A stretch of 64,000 bases of DNA from Sabethes cyaneus (taxonomy: Eukaryota > Arthropoda > Insecta > Diptera > Culicidae): positions 45,684,044 to 45,748,043 of the forward strand of contig NC_071354.1 in NCBI RefSeq assembly GCF_943734655.1, read 5' to 3'. Made by a program: the position numbers and the translations under genes. Shown in pieces: positions 29,871-41,519 of the stretch (its first letter is position 1; every line of letters starts with the position of its first letter). The notes beneath the pieces are model-generated. The model was not told where the DNA came from, ran no database searches, and saw only the letters and a program-made list of their open reading frames with translations.

Positions 29871-30300
29871 AAGACGGAGTATGCCAATCCCAATTTCAAG
29901 TATAACTTCGTGACTAATTGCGTGTCTCTGATTAAGTTCACGTCTAACCTAATGCCCAATTCCAAGCCTAATTTCAAATGCAGTTCTAAGTTTAAAGTTA
30001 GATCCAATTTACGTCTAAATTTAGTGCTATTCCGAACATAATTTCGAATCCAATCTTAAGTCCAATTCCAAGTCCAATTAAAAATGAACTTTTAAGTAAA
30101 ACTTCCCGTCAATGGTGAGTAAGCAAATGGTTAAAACCACATTAAAATAAATTAAATTTAATCCAAATCCAAAAATCCAAATTTAAATCTAATTTTATGT
30201 TTTATATCAAGTCCGATTTCAAGCTTAATTCCCAGTTCAGTTCCAAGTCTAATTTCTAGTTCAAATTCACCTGTGCCTTTAAAGCCTATTGCACTCGAAA
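29871..30300 (-). repeat. Degenerate 12-bp array (AAGTCCAATTTC type)
   Basis: Units such as CAATCCCAATTTCAAG, AAGCCTAATTTCAAATGC, AATCTTAAGTCCAATTCC and AAGTCCGATTTCAAGC. This is the inverse orientation of 12416-12785. The order purine tract then AAGTCC array equals the inverse of the 12.4-13.4-kb module. Confidence 0.75.
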
Positions 30301-31500
30301 GTCCGAATGTTTCAACGTAATCGGCCAGTATTTTTGTGTTAAGCAATGTTTGTTATTTGTTTGTTTGTTTGTTTATTAAAGAAACTTTACGCCTTTCGGT
30401 GCATTCGTGCCTGAGGGTGATAAATAACAGGTTTCTAAAATTCAATAAAGGGCCATTTCCAAACGATTCCCATCGCGAATAATTAAAGTTAAATTAAGTT
30501 CAATTTGAACAACAAAAGAAACATTTACTGTGCTTTAGAAGGCTTTGACCTTTGCGATAAGTGACGCTAGAGAAAATTATATTTCAATAGTTCTAATAGT
30601 ATTTTTCGATAAATCTTAACTGCTTATTGTTTTGAAAAAATAAGCGGTCTTGTGATTCTGTTTCGAAAAATATGAATTAAATTGCAAAACAATCTGGTGG
30701 AGATTCTGAGCCGTGCACCATTCCATCAATAAAAGATAGTGATCACATTATTTTCATTAAATGAACCAAACCTTCGTATGAAGTTTCGTGTGTGCACATA
30801 TGTTACGCTAAATCAAGCAATATAGCGATTTACATATGGCTACGTTTCTTTTGATAGCTTTTTCCTAGACATTTATGAGTGCTACTCATGCTACGGCTTT
30901 TGGACGCATTTTACCGATGATGATATAACGCCTGTATAAAATTTAGGCTAATGCAGAAAATTACTCATCAACCTAACAGCGAGTGAATGGCATATTAACA
31001 AACCGAAAATTATGTTTAAATCGACAGTCAGTATAAATAGCTATCGACTTATTTTAGGCTGCAAACTGAAAACAGAAGCACAACTGCTTTGCTTTGATGC
31101 CGATGTTTATTACGAAATGATATGAGCAATTGGAGTAATTGATGCTTGCCTTAAAGCCAAAGAACGAGTTCTTTTTGACTGAATTAAACGTTACGTATAG
31201 TTTGATAAACAAGATTGTAAAACATTCCCGTTCTCCAGCCGATTCGTAGTAAAACAATTATATTTGTATCTGAAGGTTGATATTAATGCTTGTACATAGT
31301 TTATGATTAACTGGCAAGCTAGTTTGTGTACGATCGTTACTTTACTCTAATTAAACTGGAAATTTCTCTTCGATTAATGCTTATGTTTGTTTACCAGACG
31401 TCTACCGCAAATTGAATTCTGGTTCAAATTCAATCACTGATCTGCATAAGATGATCTCCGGAATCTTAGATATGAACCAATTTAAATTATAAACTGTTTC
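30301..31500. other. Unique AT-rich DNA, no gene seen
   Basis: A (TTTG)n run lies at about 30349-30375, followed by CTTTACGCCTTTCGGTGC. No other repeat and no credible frame. Confidence 0.4.
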
Positions 31501-33300
31501 CATTTTCTTCCTTTACCAGCGAGTTTGACCCGTTTATTTTATCTTGCTCCATTCCTGGTTCAAAACGTCACCCGTACGGGCGCAACGGTGTTGGTTGACC
31601 AACAAAGAAATCAAACACCGTAAGTCGGTGATCATCGCGAGGGATCTCACTAGCTCACAAGTTCTAACTGGTAACCATACCGGACGGACGGTATGACGCT
31701 CGGACGGACGAAACGGACCCTGCGAACTTCAGCAATTTATTCCAAACGTTTAATTTTCAATCGCAAATCGAAATCAAATAAATCTGCCTGCCATTGGGGG
31801 GGTCTCGTTGTTCGTGTGAGGCCGGAGGGGGCGGTTCGTCCGCTGTCCAGTCCCGCTGGAGAGCTCCAGCCAGCCCCGGCAGCTGGGCACAATTTATAAC
31901 CATTCCTCAATCGTCGTCGTGCTTCGCTCAATCCGTACAGTTCCGATTTATTTTTATTGGTTTGGGGTCGTTTGTTTTCCAGGGGCATTTCTGCGTTTGC
32001 GAGCAATCGTTCAAGAGCGGTTGCTGTGCATCTTTCATACTCTACTAGCCGAAGCGACGCGACGCTCGGAAATAAATGGTCCGAGCCGGAGCAACAGCAT
32101 CTCCAAGTTCGGAAGCGTTCTGGAATTTATTGGCACCCGCGAACAATGGCAGCGTGCCTTACCGAAGCTAAGATTCGATTTGATTGGGATCATCAAAGCT
32201 GCTTTGTTTAAGCTGGAACTGTTCTGGTAGGGTGACCGAGCGTTGCTTCCTAGAGGAAACTTTATACTTCGTTGATGAGATGGATTTAGGGCAATATGTA
32301 CGGTACGGAGGCCATCCTACCGCACCAGCATCGGACGATCAGCTGCAAGCCAGTCCTCAGTACTATTCGTGATGCTGGCCATCAGCCAATTGCTACTCGC
32401 GAGGTCATCACCGTTAGTTTGCTTCGTTTTCGCAGAAGGGCGCTTCCTATGGACAGTCACCTCTATTATTCTTAAGGGGCAAAACGAGTTCGAATCAATC
32501 AATCGCAAGCTTGAGCTCGTTGTGAACCACCAACCATACGTTGGATCACGATTTCAATTATGGCCTCCATTCGGAAAATTGTGTGTTTATTCGCCGGAGG
32601 ATGTCGCTTCGTTGGTCCACGGTATGTGGAAAGAAAGTGAGTTCTAACTGTGCAGTTCTTAGCGCTCGAGGATACATTCAGGAAACTGTTCTAAGATTAC
32701 AACTTACAAGTTTTTTTCTCTCACTTTTGCGATTGTAATTTTCGGAATTCTCACTGCAGTTCTAAGGAATTGGTCTGGGTTCTTTCCCTAGCGTGTGGCT
32801 GGCATTCGCGCAGGTCACTGCTGATTACGTGCAACGGCGGAAAGATCAAAAGCAGCACGCAAAAAGTGACGGCTGTGCCGCACTTTATGAGCATTAATGT
32901 TTGCCAACCATTCACTGCGTTGTTGCCGGCTGGTTCAAGCTCAGGACAGTACCACGACGCTCATGGGCTTCCTATGCGCCAACAAGTAGAGACCAATACG
33001 GTTAACCCCTCGGAGCTAAACTGCACACCCAGACCCAGCCCCGTCGTTTGCCAGGCCAGGGTGTTAAACTCGAACAAATTAATATCCTGTCTCGTGGTCG
33101 TGGCTGTGTTATTCGGGGAACAAATTGACACACAATGTTTTGCCGAGTGTACGTATAGGTTATCTTTTACCGCCGTGAAAATGCGCTGGAATAAATTAGC
33201 CGTTGTTTGGCTGACTTGTCGATGACTTAATAAGTGGTTTTCGCATTCGATGAGAGCATTGTTGTTTTTAGGCTCGAGTGAATCCGCTATCGTCAGGTGA
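31501..33300. other. Unique GC-richer block, no gene seen
   Basis: Overlapping frames up to 151 codons occur on both strands (31693-33225), but none shows a recognisable domain, and competing frames have similar lengths. A CGGACGGACG run lies near 31680-31712. This is the largest repeat-free GC-rich block in the window, so it is the best place to look for an unrecognised exon or enhancer. Confidence 0.4.
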
Positions 33301-33815
33301 TAGATTGAACACCATGAGAAAACTGTTTAGAGTTTAACAAATGGTTGCATATAAGCGAAAATGGAATACATGCGACGATGAAAATTGCAATATTTTATGT
33401 CGAGTTTCGTATTCTTCAAGGACGCTCCAAAAACTTCAGTCAATATTTCATAGTTTTGCGATTCAATTTCAAACTTACAAACCTAAAGGATATTACGACA
33501 AAAACTGATCAAACTTGAAAACTCATTTTTTTTAGAGTTAAATTAGTATGAAATTCAGAAAAAAAACATTCGCGACGGAATACCAGTTAAACTATTTTTC
33601 GCTTCCACCCGGTATTGACTCTCTGATCCAAAATTTCTTGATTGAGCGGAACGCTGCCGTGTTGGTGGGAGAGCAGAATGCTAAATCCGGCCAAAACAGC
33701 ACGGAACAGTCGTATTGCTACAGGAAAGGCCACAAATCACAGGTACAGACTGCTTTTCAAACCAGATATTTCCTAATTTCTTCATCGGCTGTTTCATGTG
33801 CATGGAGCCAACCAG
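33301..33815. other. Unassigned DNA
   Basis: A 109-codon frame at 33548-33877 runs into the following SINE and has no recognisable domain. Confidence 0.35.
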
Positions 33816-34020
33816 TTAACTTCGAGAAACGGTGCTTGTCTAACAAGCTAGTCGTCGTATATTCGAATCTCGGTTAGGCTGTGCTTGCTAGATAGAGTCA
33901 ATAAGATCGCTGCACTGGTCTCGTAATTTTCATGTACACTAACAGCCGACTGCGAAGCCTGTCGATAAAGAAGGGTATTTTAAGGACGGTATAAAGCCAA
34001 GGCTTTGCTTTTTATGTGCA
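33816..34020 (+). mobile_element. SINE200-like element, nearly complete
   Basis: It begins near TTAACTTCGAGAAACGG, then GTCTAACAAGCTAGTCGTCG (A-box-like context) and ATATTCGAATCTCGG (B-box-like), TAGAGTCAATAAGATCGCTG, CTCGTAATTTTCATGTACAC, ACAGCCGACTGCGAAGCCTG, TCGATAAAGAAGGGT and AGCCAAGGCTTTGCTTTT at its end. It shows the full order of blocks used to recognise the other copies. Confidence 0.7.
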
Positions 34021-34154
34021 CGGAAATATATGACACCTTTACCCTTCCATTAGTCGTATAAAACTACTGTCATGGAAGCTGTTTTAAGTTTTCCTTGTCG
34101 TAGGCTTCGTCGTCCTTCACCACGCAGCCGTCCATCATCCAGTTACAGCTACAA
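34021..34154. other. Unassigned DNA
   Basis: Short spacer between the SINE and the purine element. No gene. Confidence 0.3.
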
Positions 34155-34696
34155 CTCACGAGTATGTTACATTCGAGTGAATAATATCCCGAAAAGCATA
34201 ACTTTATTTTTTAAGAGTCGATATGAAAGTTTGTTATAGAGTTCTTCTGAGGGAAAAAAACAAATAGAATATCAAAGATAGTTTACTACTTTAATGAGTA
34301 GTGGTTTAGGAGGAATGTTATTTACGTACGAACGGATTTACGTTAATACTAGGATGCTGACAATATGAACTAGCATTTTCACATTGACAGCATATAGAAC
34401 TTTTCATAATTTTATGCGTTGAAGGCATGATATTCCTCAGTTTCAGGCTTTCGCAACACTTTGATAGTTCCCAGTATAATTTCTGTAGTGCGATAGAATA
34501 AAAAGAGGAAAGGATTTTAACTTTACTACTGTCTAGCAAAAAAGGTTGTTCTTTGTAACCAAATAGCTGGTATTCTTGTTCAATAACGCGACGAAAAGAA
34601 ATCTTAAATACGAAGGAAGGCCGTAAAGACGGTGAATATGCAAAGACAAATGAAAAAGTGATGCGAAGATGGCGGAAATATGATGAAAAGCCTTAA

Positions 34697-34765
34697 AAGG
34701 GCTAAAAGGCTACTGCGACAGTCTTAATGATCGTGTTTTGTGGCAGTATTGGTTGTCTCTACAAC
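34697..34765 (-). mobile_element. Short retro-repeat copy, inverted
   Basis: On the minus strand this reads TACTGCCACAAAACACGATC followed by ATTAAGACTGTCGCAGTAGC, matching the core of 12514-12586. It is inserted within, or is part of, the ACGAAAA element. Confidence 0.6.
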
Positions 34766-36337
34766 AAATAGGACGACGAGAAAAATTACCAAAACAGGTG
34801 ATGCAAAAAAACAACAAAAAACTATGAAAAGATGTCAAAGAAATGGACAAAATGAAGGTGACAACAGCAAAAGAGAAACTTGGAACGGAAAAAAGCCGTT
34901 GAAAATAGCGACGTAAAGTGCAAAAACGGGACACAAAAAACGTCGAAAATGCGATGTCGTCGTCGTCAGCAGCATAGAGCCGGTGTGGCTCATCCTGTAT
35001 TAAGCAGTCGTCCACATTCAACTCGAACTTGGGCCACTGAAAAAGTGATGCGAAGATGGCGAAAATACGATGAAAAGCGACAAAAATACAACGGAAACAA
35101 CATGAAAATGAGATGCAAAGAAGTTAAAACAGCGACTAAAAGAACAAAAACTACTTTAAAGAGTCAAAAAGGCGAAGAAACTTGCAAAAAACGATGATAA
35201 AAAAACAAACAAAAGATAATAAAAAGGTAAAATTTTGTCTTGACTCAAGCAGAATGATGAAAAATTGACAAAAAAGTGACGAAAAGACTACGACAAAAGA
35301 CGATGAAAAAATGACAAAAAATGAAGAAAAGATGCCAAAACAGCGACGTTTAAAAGTGTTAGAAAGGCGTCCAAAGAAAGAAGACTGGCAAAACGGCAAA
35401 GGTCGATGAAAAAGCGACAAAAAATGTCAAAATCAGATGACAGAAAACGACGAATAAGCGACAAAAATTCGTAAATTATTAGACCATGAAATGATGAATA
35501 TATCGTACAACGATGACAAAAAGACGACGTATTAAAAAAGAAGATACCAAACGAATGATAAACAATAAGATGGCGAAAAGATGACGTAGGGACAGCGAAA
35601 ACACGATAGAAAAATGACAAAAAAGTGATTACAAGTTAGTGAAAAGATGATGAAAAAAGAAAAAAGACAGCAAAAATACAGTTTAAAGACACCGAAAAAA
35701 CGCCAGAGCAGCTAGAAAAAATGCCAATAAAGACTATGAAAAACTACGAAATTTCGGAAATGTTGAAAAATGCAATGTTTCAAAAAACGAGAAAACAAGC
35801 AAAACGGACGACGAAAAGATGGCGAATATAAGACAGAAAGATGACGAAAGAACTACGAAAAGATAGTATAAAGACAACTTTTGTCTTGACAACAAACAGG
35901 ACGGTAATAATTAACATAGCAAAACTAGACGAAAAGAACACAAAAAAACGGCGAAACGATGACAAAAGGCGATGACAATAAAAGACGAAAAATAGGCGAT
36001 AAAACGACGACAAAAAATGTTAAACAGACGTCAAAAAGGAGGAACAGTCGACATGAAAATACGATAAAGACGCCAAAGCAGCAAAAAAAACAAAAACCTC
36101 GGTCAAATATATTTAAAAGGTATCAAAAAAAAAAAAAATATGCAAAAAAAAAGACGGATATACGGTAGAAAGGCGACGAAAAACGACATTTGGAAAACGT
36201 TAAAAAGGAAACCAAAAAAATGAAGGTGACAACACCAAAAGAGAAACTTAGAATGGAATAAAGCCGTTAAACGTTGACGTAAAGTGCAAAAACGGAGGTC
36301 AAAAAACGACGAACAGATGACGAAAATGCGATATCGT

Positions 36338-36344
<7 letters not shown>

Positions 36345-36369
<25 letters not shown>

Positions 36370-36372
36370 TAG
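36345..36372 (+). repeat. ATC/CAG trinucleotide run
   Basis: TCATCATCATCAGCAGCAGC and further CAG units, giving about seven CAG. The equivalent place in the upstream duplicate (34957-34977) has only GTCGTCGTCAGCAGC, so the run expanded after the duplication. Confidence 0.8.
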
Positions 36373-36540
36373 AGTCGATGTGGCTCGTCCTGTTTCAAGC
36401 AGCCGTCCGCGTTCAAATCGATCTTGGGCCACTTGTCAGCAACTTCTCAGACGTCTCAGAAGTCTCAAATCACTTTCGACCTGATCGAAATATCCTGCAC
36501 GTTGAATCCCCCCTGTTTCTAGTGCCGGTGCAATTATTAA

Positions 36541-37450
36541 CCTTCCTAATGCATTAGAAAAAAGTTACATATTATGCATTCATCTGCACCGAATTACCCC
36601 GTTTTACGGTTTATTATAAATACTGGGTACCGGATTGTATGCGACTGACGCCCCATTGCACTTCCATTATTGTTATTTTATCAACGCAATGTAATTTTAG
36701 GTGCCGCATGGTGAATTATCTTAAAATTCAAAAATGTCCCCTGAAACTGGCACCGGATGTTCCAGAACCGATGAAAAAGTAAAGACCGATGGTAAAGTAG
36801 AAAGATGGTAAAGTAGAAAAATGGTAAAGGCTTCTAAATGACACTGTTTTATACCCATCAGTCTTATTTTAATAAGCTGATGTGATTTGATTTGATGTCG
36901 CATTATGAGTTATCCCAAAATACAAAAATGTCCCCAAAAACCGGGTACCGGATGTTCCGGAACCAATAGGGAAATGGCTGTTTGGGTCCAAAATATCTCC
37001 ATTGTACTTCCATTAATCTTATTTTATCAAGCCAACATGATTTGATGTACCGCATGATGAATTATCTCAAAATATGAAAATGTCCCCCGGGACCTGGTAG
37101 TGGGTGTTCCGGAACCGACGCTGAAGTGGCCATTAGTTAACAAATATTCCCTAACATACCTTGGGTGCCTAGCTTTCAAACGAGGTAAAGCAAACGAAAT
37201 TCGGATTGAAATTGGATGAATGAGAGCAATTTCAAAACTTAGCTCGTTTTCGACCCCAATGCATAATATGTAATTTTTTTTTGCTGTGGCTCTTCTAGAT
37301 GGCGATGAAAGCTGAAAGTCCCCCACAATGCTAGTTTTCCAAATTTAGGAAAAGTCAGAAAATTTCAAGTCTCTAGCTCGTGCCGTTACTGAGTATCAAG
37401 CTTTGAAAGTATGCCGATGGGTCGAAAACGACCCCAATGCACTACGAAGG
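36541..37450. mobile_element. piggyBac-like MITE with TTAA at both ends
   Basis: TTAA flanks the element on both sides (36537-36540 and 37451-37454). The left end CCTTCCTAATGCATTA matches the inverse of the right end (CCTTCGTAGTGCATTGGGGT). TTAA target sites and CC-starting ends characterise piggyBac elements. The 910-bp interior has no transposase. It instead carries three tandem copies of a unit of about 170 bp with TTCCATTA...TTATTTTATCAA, GCATGATGAATTATCTCAAA, AAAATGTCCCC and GGATGTTCCGGAACC. Near the right end is GGGTCGAAAACGACCCC, a short palindrome. Confidence 0.65.
36650..37135 (+). repeat. Three-copy tandem repeat inside the piggyBac-like MITE
   Basis: Copies start at about 36660, 36855 and 37005, each with CTTCCATTA/CCATCAGTC, TTATTTTA, GATTTGATGT or equivalent, CGCAT-ATGA-TTATC-AAAAT, AAAATGTCCCC and CCGGATGTTCC/GGGTGTTCC. 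The first copy has an extra GGTAAAGTAGAAA duplication (about 36790-36830). Confidence 0.65.
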
Positions 37451-37454
37451 TTAA

Positions 37455-38390
37455 AGAGAACTGTTTTCGTTTGGCGTAGCAATACAATAAGACGTACCAA
37501 TCGAAATTGATCTTATTACGCTTACTTGTCAAACCGCAATAAGTCCGTTAGTTTTATACAGCTATTAAAACGGTAACACCATGACCAATCATATTCATTG
37601 GAGCTATTATGAAGCATACTAGAGTTCAACACCGAAAACATTTTTTTATGCGAGGCCGTATTGCCATATTCTAATATTAAAACAGAATATGTTAAACATG
37701 CAAACATAAATTCATCAAAGCAAAGTGTTGTGCAGAAAGAATGTTATTATCAATCGGTTTTCCTATCACAGGAATCAACTAAAATGGTTTAGCTAGAAAT
37801 AGAGATTGACTAACTAAATATTATTATTTTGTTAAAACGACCATTTTTTGAAAACTGTAAAATTTCGATGGCGCGTTGATTTTATCCACCTATCATATCA
37901 ATTTGCACGGTATAATTTAATGCGCAAACCAATGAAGACTGCTAACAGTTTTAAATTATTCTATGGGATATTTTATTATGTTCGCTATAAACCAAATCGA
38001 TCAGGATGGTTAGACAGTAAAACTTTAACTTTTCTGCTCACAGATGTATTTTTAAGTGAACAAAGTTGAAGAACTGATTTAGATTTTCACCAGAACAATC
38101 TGCATGCTTTAAAGCTTTGCTGCGAAAAACTTCATTAAATAATGGCGGTAACTGTCATGCAGCGAAGAGCATAATCGGTTTTATTGTTGCTTTTATCAGA
38201 GCGTGTTAAGACTACTTCAGTTTATGACCTGATTCTTATAGAGGTTATGAAAACCTTCTGACGAGTGGGCCGCTTGGACGGAAGCGGTCATCAGGAAGTT
38301 CTGGTGGAGCTTATAGTTTAATTAGTGGTTTTACGAAATTGGTAATGAAAACCACTAGTGGAATGTAATAAAACTTAAAATTGTTACTTG
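37455..38390. other. Unassigned AT-rich DNA
   Basis: No recognisable frame or repeat. Confidence 0.35.
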
Positions 38391-39295
38391 AGTAGCTCGT
38401 GATTCTCCGCCACTCTCCGCTTTCCGTTTGTACTCCGCCAAATATTGTCCTCAGCACTTTCCGCTCGAAGATAGTCAGGGTGCGTATGTCCTCCGTGAGC
38501 AGCATTACGGCTTCAAGTCCATAAAGAACTACCTGTCTAATAAAAGTTTTGTATATCGTCAGCTTCTTACGGCACCGTATGCTTCTCGATCGTAGCGTTT
38601 TGCGAAGGGCAAAGTAGGCCTGATTTCCTTATTTCCGCCTGGTTTATTTTTAGCTCTATCCTTCTAGACTCCGCTCAGTCCGCTTCAATCTGGCTTAGAC
38701 TGCCTCCGCGATCGCTCAGTTCCTGGCTATGATATCAAAGTCATCTGCAAAACCTAGGAATTGGCTACTTTTGATGAAAATCGTGTCTCTCATTTCGTTG
38801 CCCGCTCGTCGGATCTCGCCCTCAAGAGCGATGGTGAACAGCATGGAGAATATGCCGTCACCTTGTCTCAACCTTCGCCGCATCTAGGAAGGATTCCAGA
38901 GTGTCCCCGATATGCGCACGAAACACATCGCTCGGTCCAATAACACTCCGATCAGTCACGTTAGTTTATCGATGGACTGTAACGTATGCTGCTTTGAAAT
39001 CAATGAAGGTGTGATGCGTGGGCGCGTTGTGCTCACGACATTTCTGCAAGAGCTGTCGGATGGCAAAAATTTGGTCCGGAGTTGCGCGAGCCCTCATGAA
39101 GCCCGCCTGGTAATTCCTTACGAAACCTTGTGCTATCGGTGACAGCCAGCGTAACAGTATCTGACAGAGTACTTTGTGGGCAGCGTTTACCAGCGTTATG
39201 CCAGGATAGTTGCAGCAGTCGAACCGATCATCCATTTTGTTGATGGGACAAATCACTACTTCCGTCCATTCCTCCGGTAGTTTCTTCTCCACACA
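38391..39295 (-). pseudogene. RTE LINE reverse transcriptase remnant
   Basis: On the minus strand 39292-38966 reads KKLPEEWTEVVICPINK, NYPGITLVNAAHKVL, NYQAGFMRARATPDQIF and FIDFKAAY, matching PEEWKDGVICPIYKK, NYRAITVLNAAYKVL, TYQAGFVEGRSTTDQIF and VDFKAAYD of the 8.8-kb element. Further on come FADDFDI (about 38726-38751), KKLTIYKTFIRQVVLYGLE and RKVLRTIFGG. The stretch carries several stops and shifts. The endonuclease half is absent (5' truncation at about 39295) and the 3' end is lost near 38390. Confidence 0.85.
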
Positions 39296-40555
39296 TATCT
39301 TAGAAATAACCCAGTATTGAGTTGTTGCCAGTGTTTCTCAGCCATATATATATATATATATAACAGCTCTGCTCTGGTAGGCGGTCCTCACAAGCGATTT
39401 TGCTAATCTTTAGGAACCCGATTTCTCTGACTTCTTGGAGATCAGTTGCTGAAACATTGCTATCTTCCATAGGCACTCCTAGGTTAACTACCACCAACAC
39501 TAGCGGGTTGCCCGTCTATTGAGCCCAACACTGGATGAGAAGTTTGACTCGTTTTACTATCGGGACGATGAAACTACACAGGCACTAGCTACTTACAAAG
39601 TTGGAGATCATGAAGTAATATTAACGCATCGACATCTCTTTTCAATTATAAAGTGCCTCAAAGTAAGAGACCGTCAAATTTCGAAAAGCAGATATAACAT
39701 TATTAAAAGCAAGAGGTCAATTGAAAATTAAATTTCAAATGGCATAGCCACGTTAACAGTAAAACGGAATTTTGATTTTCCATTAGCATTCAATTTTTAT
39801 TTTGTTTTCCGTAATAAGAAATAACTCTTGACATCAAGCGATAACATTCCGTGGAGTTAACTTGTGCAACTGCAAGCGAATCTCCGATATGCAGCCGATG
39901 CTCATAAAATCGTTCTAAAATAGATAGTCAAAATACATTTAATTTCATTTTAAGATTTCGGCGGTATACCTACAACATATTCAACTTTGTTTGATGCAAG
40001 AGCCATTTGATTCGGCTCAGGGCACGCCATTTTCAAAGCATGGGTCCGACGGGCAAGCGACCTGTGTAAACCTTCAGGTCAAATTTAGAACATCAACCGC
40101 TTTTTAAATATGTAGTCGCTCTTGCAACCAGCCTGCGATAACATTTTCAGTCGTTCTATACTAGGAAATCCCGGTACAGCGGTTTTCATCTCCGATTACT
40201 TTAGAGCCAAGGGCTTCGGTTAAATTCATACATCTTTTAAAAATGTCCTTATATTTCACGTCTAATCGCCAATTGGTCATCACCAACGTTGCATTTCTGT
40301 TCTGCAGGACATCGCTTTTATTCTGTTATCTGCAAGAACAAGCTACCAATAAAACGTGACAACATAAATTTTAAGGCTTCAATTTAATTGACCTTTCGAT
40401 TTGCTTTAAGTCAAACAGGTTTCCTTCACTAGCATCCAAGTTTTCCAAGTACCCGTCGCTTGCAGACTCTGTTATTTTCCCGTATATACTTCTTGGCTCT
40501 AAAAATTCTTCTTAGTTACTAAGTGACCTTTAAATTTTAGAACACACTTGCAAAA
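39296..40555. other. Unassigned DNA with a TA microsatellite
   Basis: A (TA)n run lies at about 39344-39361. The 70-codon frame at 39519-39731 has no recognisable domain. Nothing else found. Confidence 0.4.
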
Positions 40556-41143
40556 ATGCAATTTAATATCGGCATTAAAAATTACAAACAAACGCAATCA
40601 GTAGGAAGAGGTAGTTTTCAAATTGAATTTGAAAAACCAAAAGAAGCAGAACCATTGCTAAATTCTAAAATACTTACCGAACAGTTCGGTTACATGGTAT
40701 TCGTGACAAGATTTAAGAAAACTATTGGAGTGGAAGGTAGTGTTTCTCCATTACTGTCAGATTAGGAAATATAGAATTTGGAAAATTGAAACATTAATAT
40801 TTACAAAGTTGAACGCCTTTCAAGAAAAGTAGCAGAGAATTTGTTTTCCGCAACATATTCGATTAAAATATTCGCAAGAGGGCAGTATTTGCCAAAATCA
40901 GTACCAAAATATGTTGTTTATGCAAACCGTGAACCATTGAGGGTATGCCACAAATGTTGGAGATATGGACACAAAAAAAATTGTTCCAACTCAACATTCG
41001 TTGTGGTTCGTGATTTAGTTCGACATAACGTTTTGGGCTTAATTAGTGAGAAATCTGCCTTTTTTAATGTACCAATGTCTGCGAAAATTAGTAATTCGGG
41101 CAGAGTGTGTTTTCGTGGAACTTTGGATAGTATGGCTAAGTGA
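40556..41143 (+). pseudogene. Non-LTR retrotransposon ORF1 (gag-like) remnant with zinc knuckle
   Basis: The first part reads VGRGSFQIEFEKPKEAEPLL and LTEQFGYMVFVTRFKKTIGV. After a frame change it reads VERLSRKVAENLF, then IKIFARGQYLPKSVPKYVVY and RVCHKCWRYGHKKNC. This order (RNA-binding-like part, RK block, LP block, CCHC knuckle at 40946-40984) is that of the gag-like first protein of many insect non-LTR elements. The knuckle has one residue fewer than the usual CX2CX4HX4C, and frameshifts and stops lie between the parts. No reverse transcriptase follows; the next feature is the Tc1-like element. Confidence 0.6.
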
Positions 41144-41517
41144 TAATACCTGTCAGTGAATTACGAAGGCGACAGTGCTTTGAAGAGGTGAATCACTACC
41201 CACAATAAACATAGGCGAAGGGATCCTTTATGTCTTAATTCTGCACACTAATGATGTACACTGGAGTCGCTTTTCACGCTAAGGACATGTTCCGCGTAAA
41301 TTTAAAAATTCACATAAACCACCTAAAACATACAAAAAGCAACTTAGCATACTAGCAAAATTACTAATTCATCTGATAGGGCAATCCAATCAAGTAAACT
41401 AACGTCCCGTTAGTAAAGGTGATAGGTTTAACCGGTGCAAGCCACTCGTTATCCCGCGCTTTTAAAACCGGTTTGTATAGATCTTCGACTTCTTTTAAGT
41501 ATGCTGCAATGCATAGA
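41144..41517. other. Unassigned DNA, possible old coding remnant on minus strand
   Basis: On the minus strand the DNA before the Tc1-like element reads CIAAYLKEVEDLYKPVLKAR and PITFTNGTLVYLIGLP before a stop. The phrase vaguely resembles proteins of some DNA transposons but is too short to assign. Confidence 0.25.
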
Positions 41518-41519
41518 TA

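Larger units (their letters stand above)
34155..36480 (+). repeat. Long ACGAAAA-type purine element, copy 1
   Basis: A leader (34155-34310: CACGAGTATGTTACATTC, AAAAGCATAACTTTA, GTTATAGAGTTCTTCT) is followed by about 1.9 kb built from GACGAAAAGA, GACAAAAATGACG and GATGAAAAAGCG variants. The leader and the start of the body are repeated at 51298-51440, which shows that leader and tract are one dispersed unit. The body carries internal duplications (34652/35040; 34880-35045 versus 36228-36436) and ends in a CAG-containing segment. It has no coding role: minus-strand frames are F/S-rich artefacts. Confidence 0.7.

Noticed and set aside
34710..36013. Minus-strand F/S/R-rich frames across the ACGAAAA element
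   Set aside because: Translations of a degenerate heptamer array; several frames are open together.
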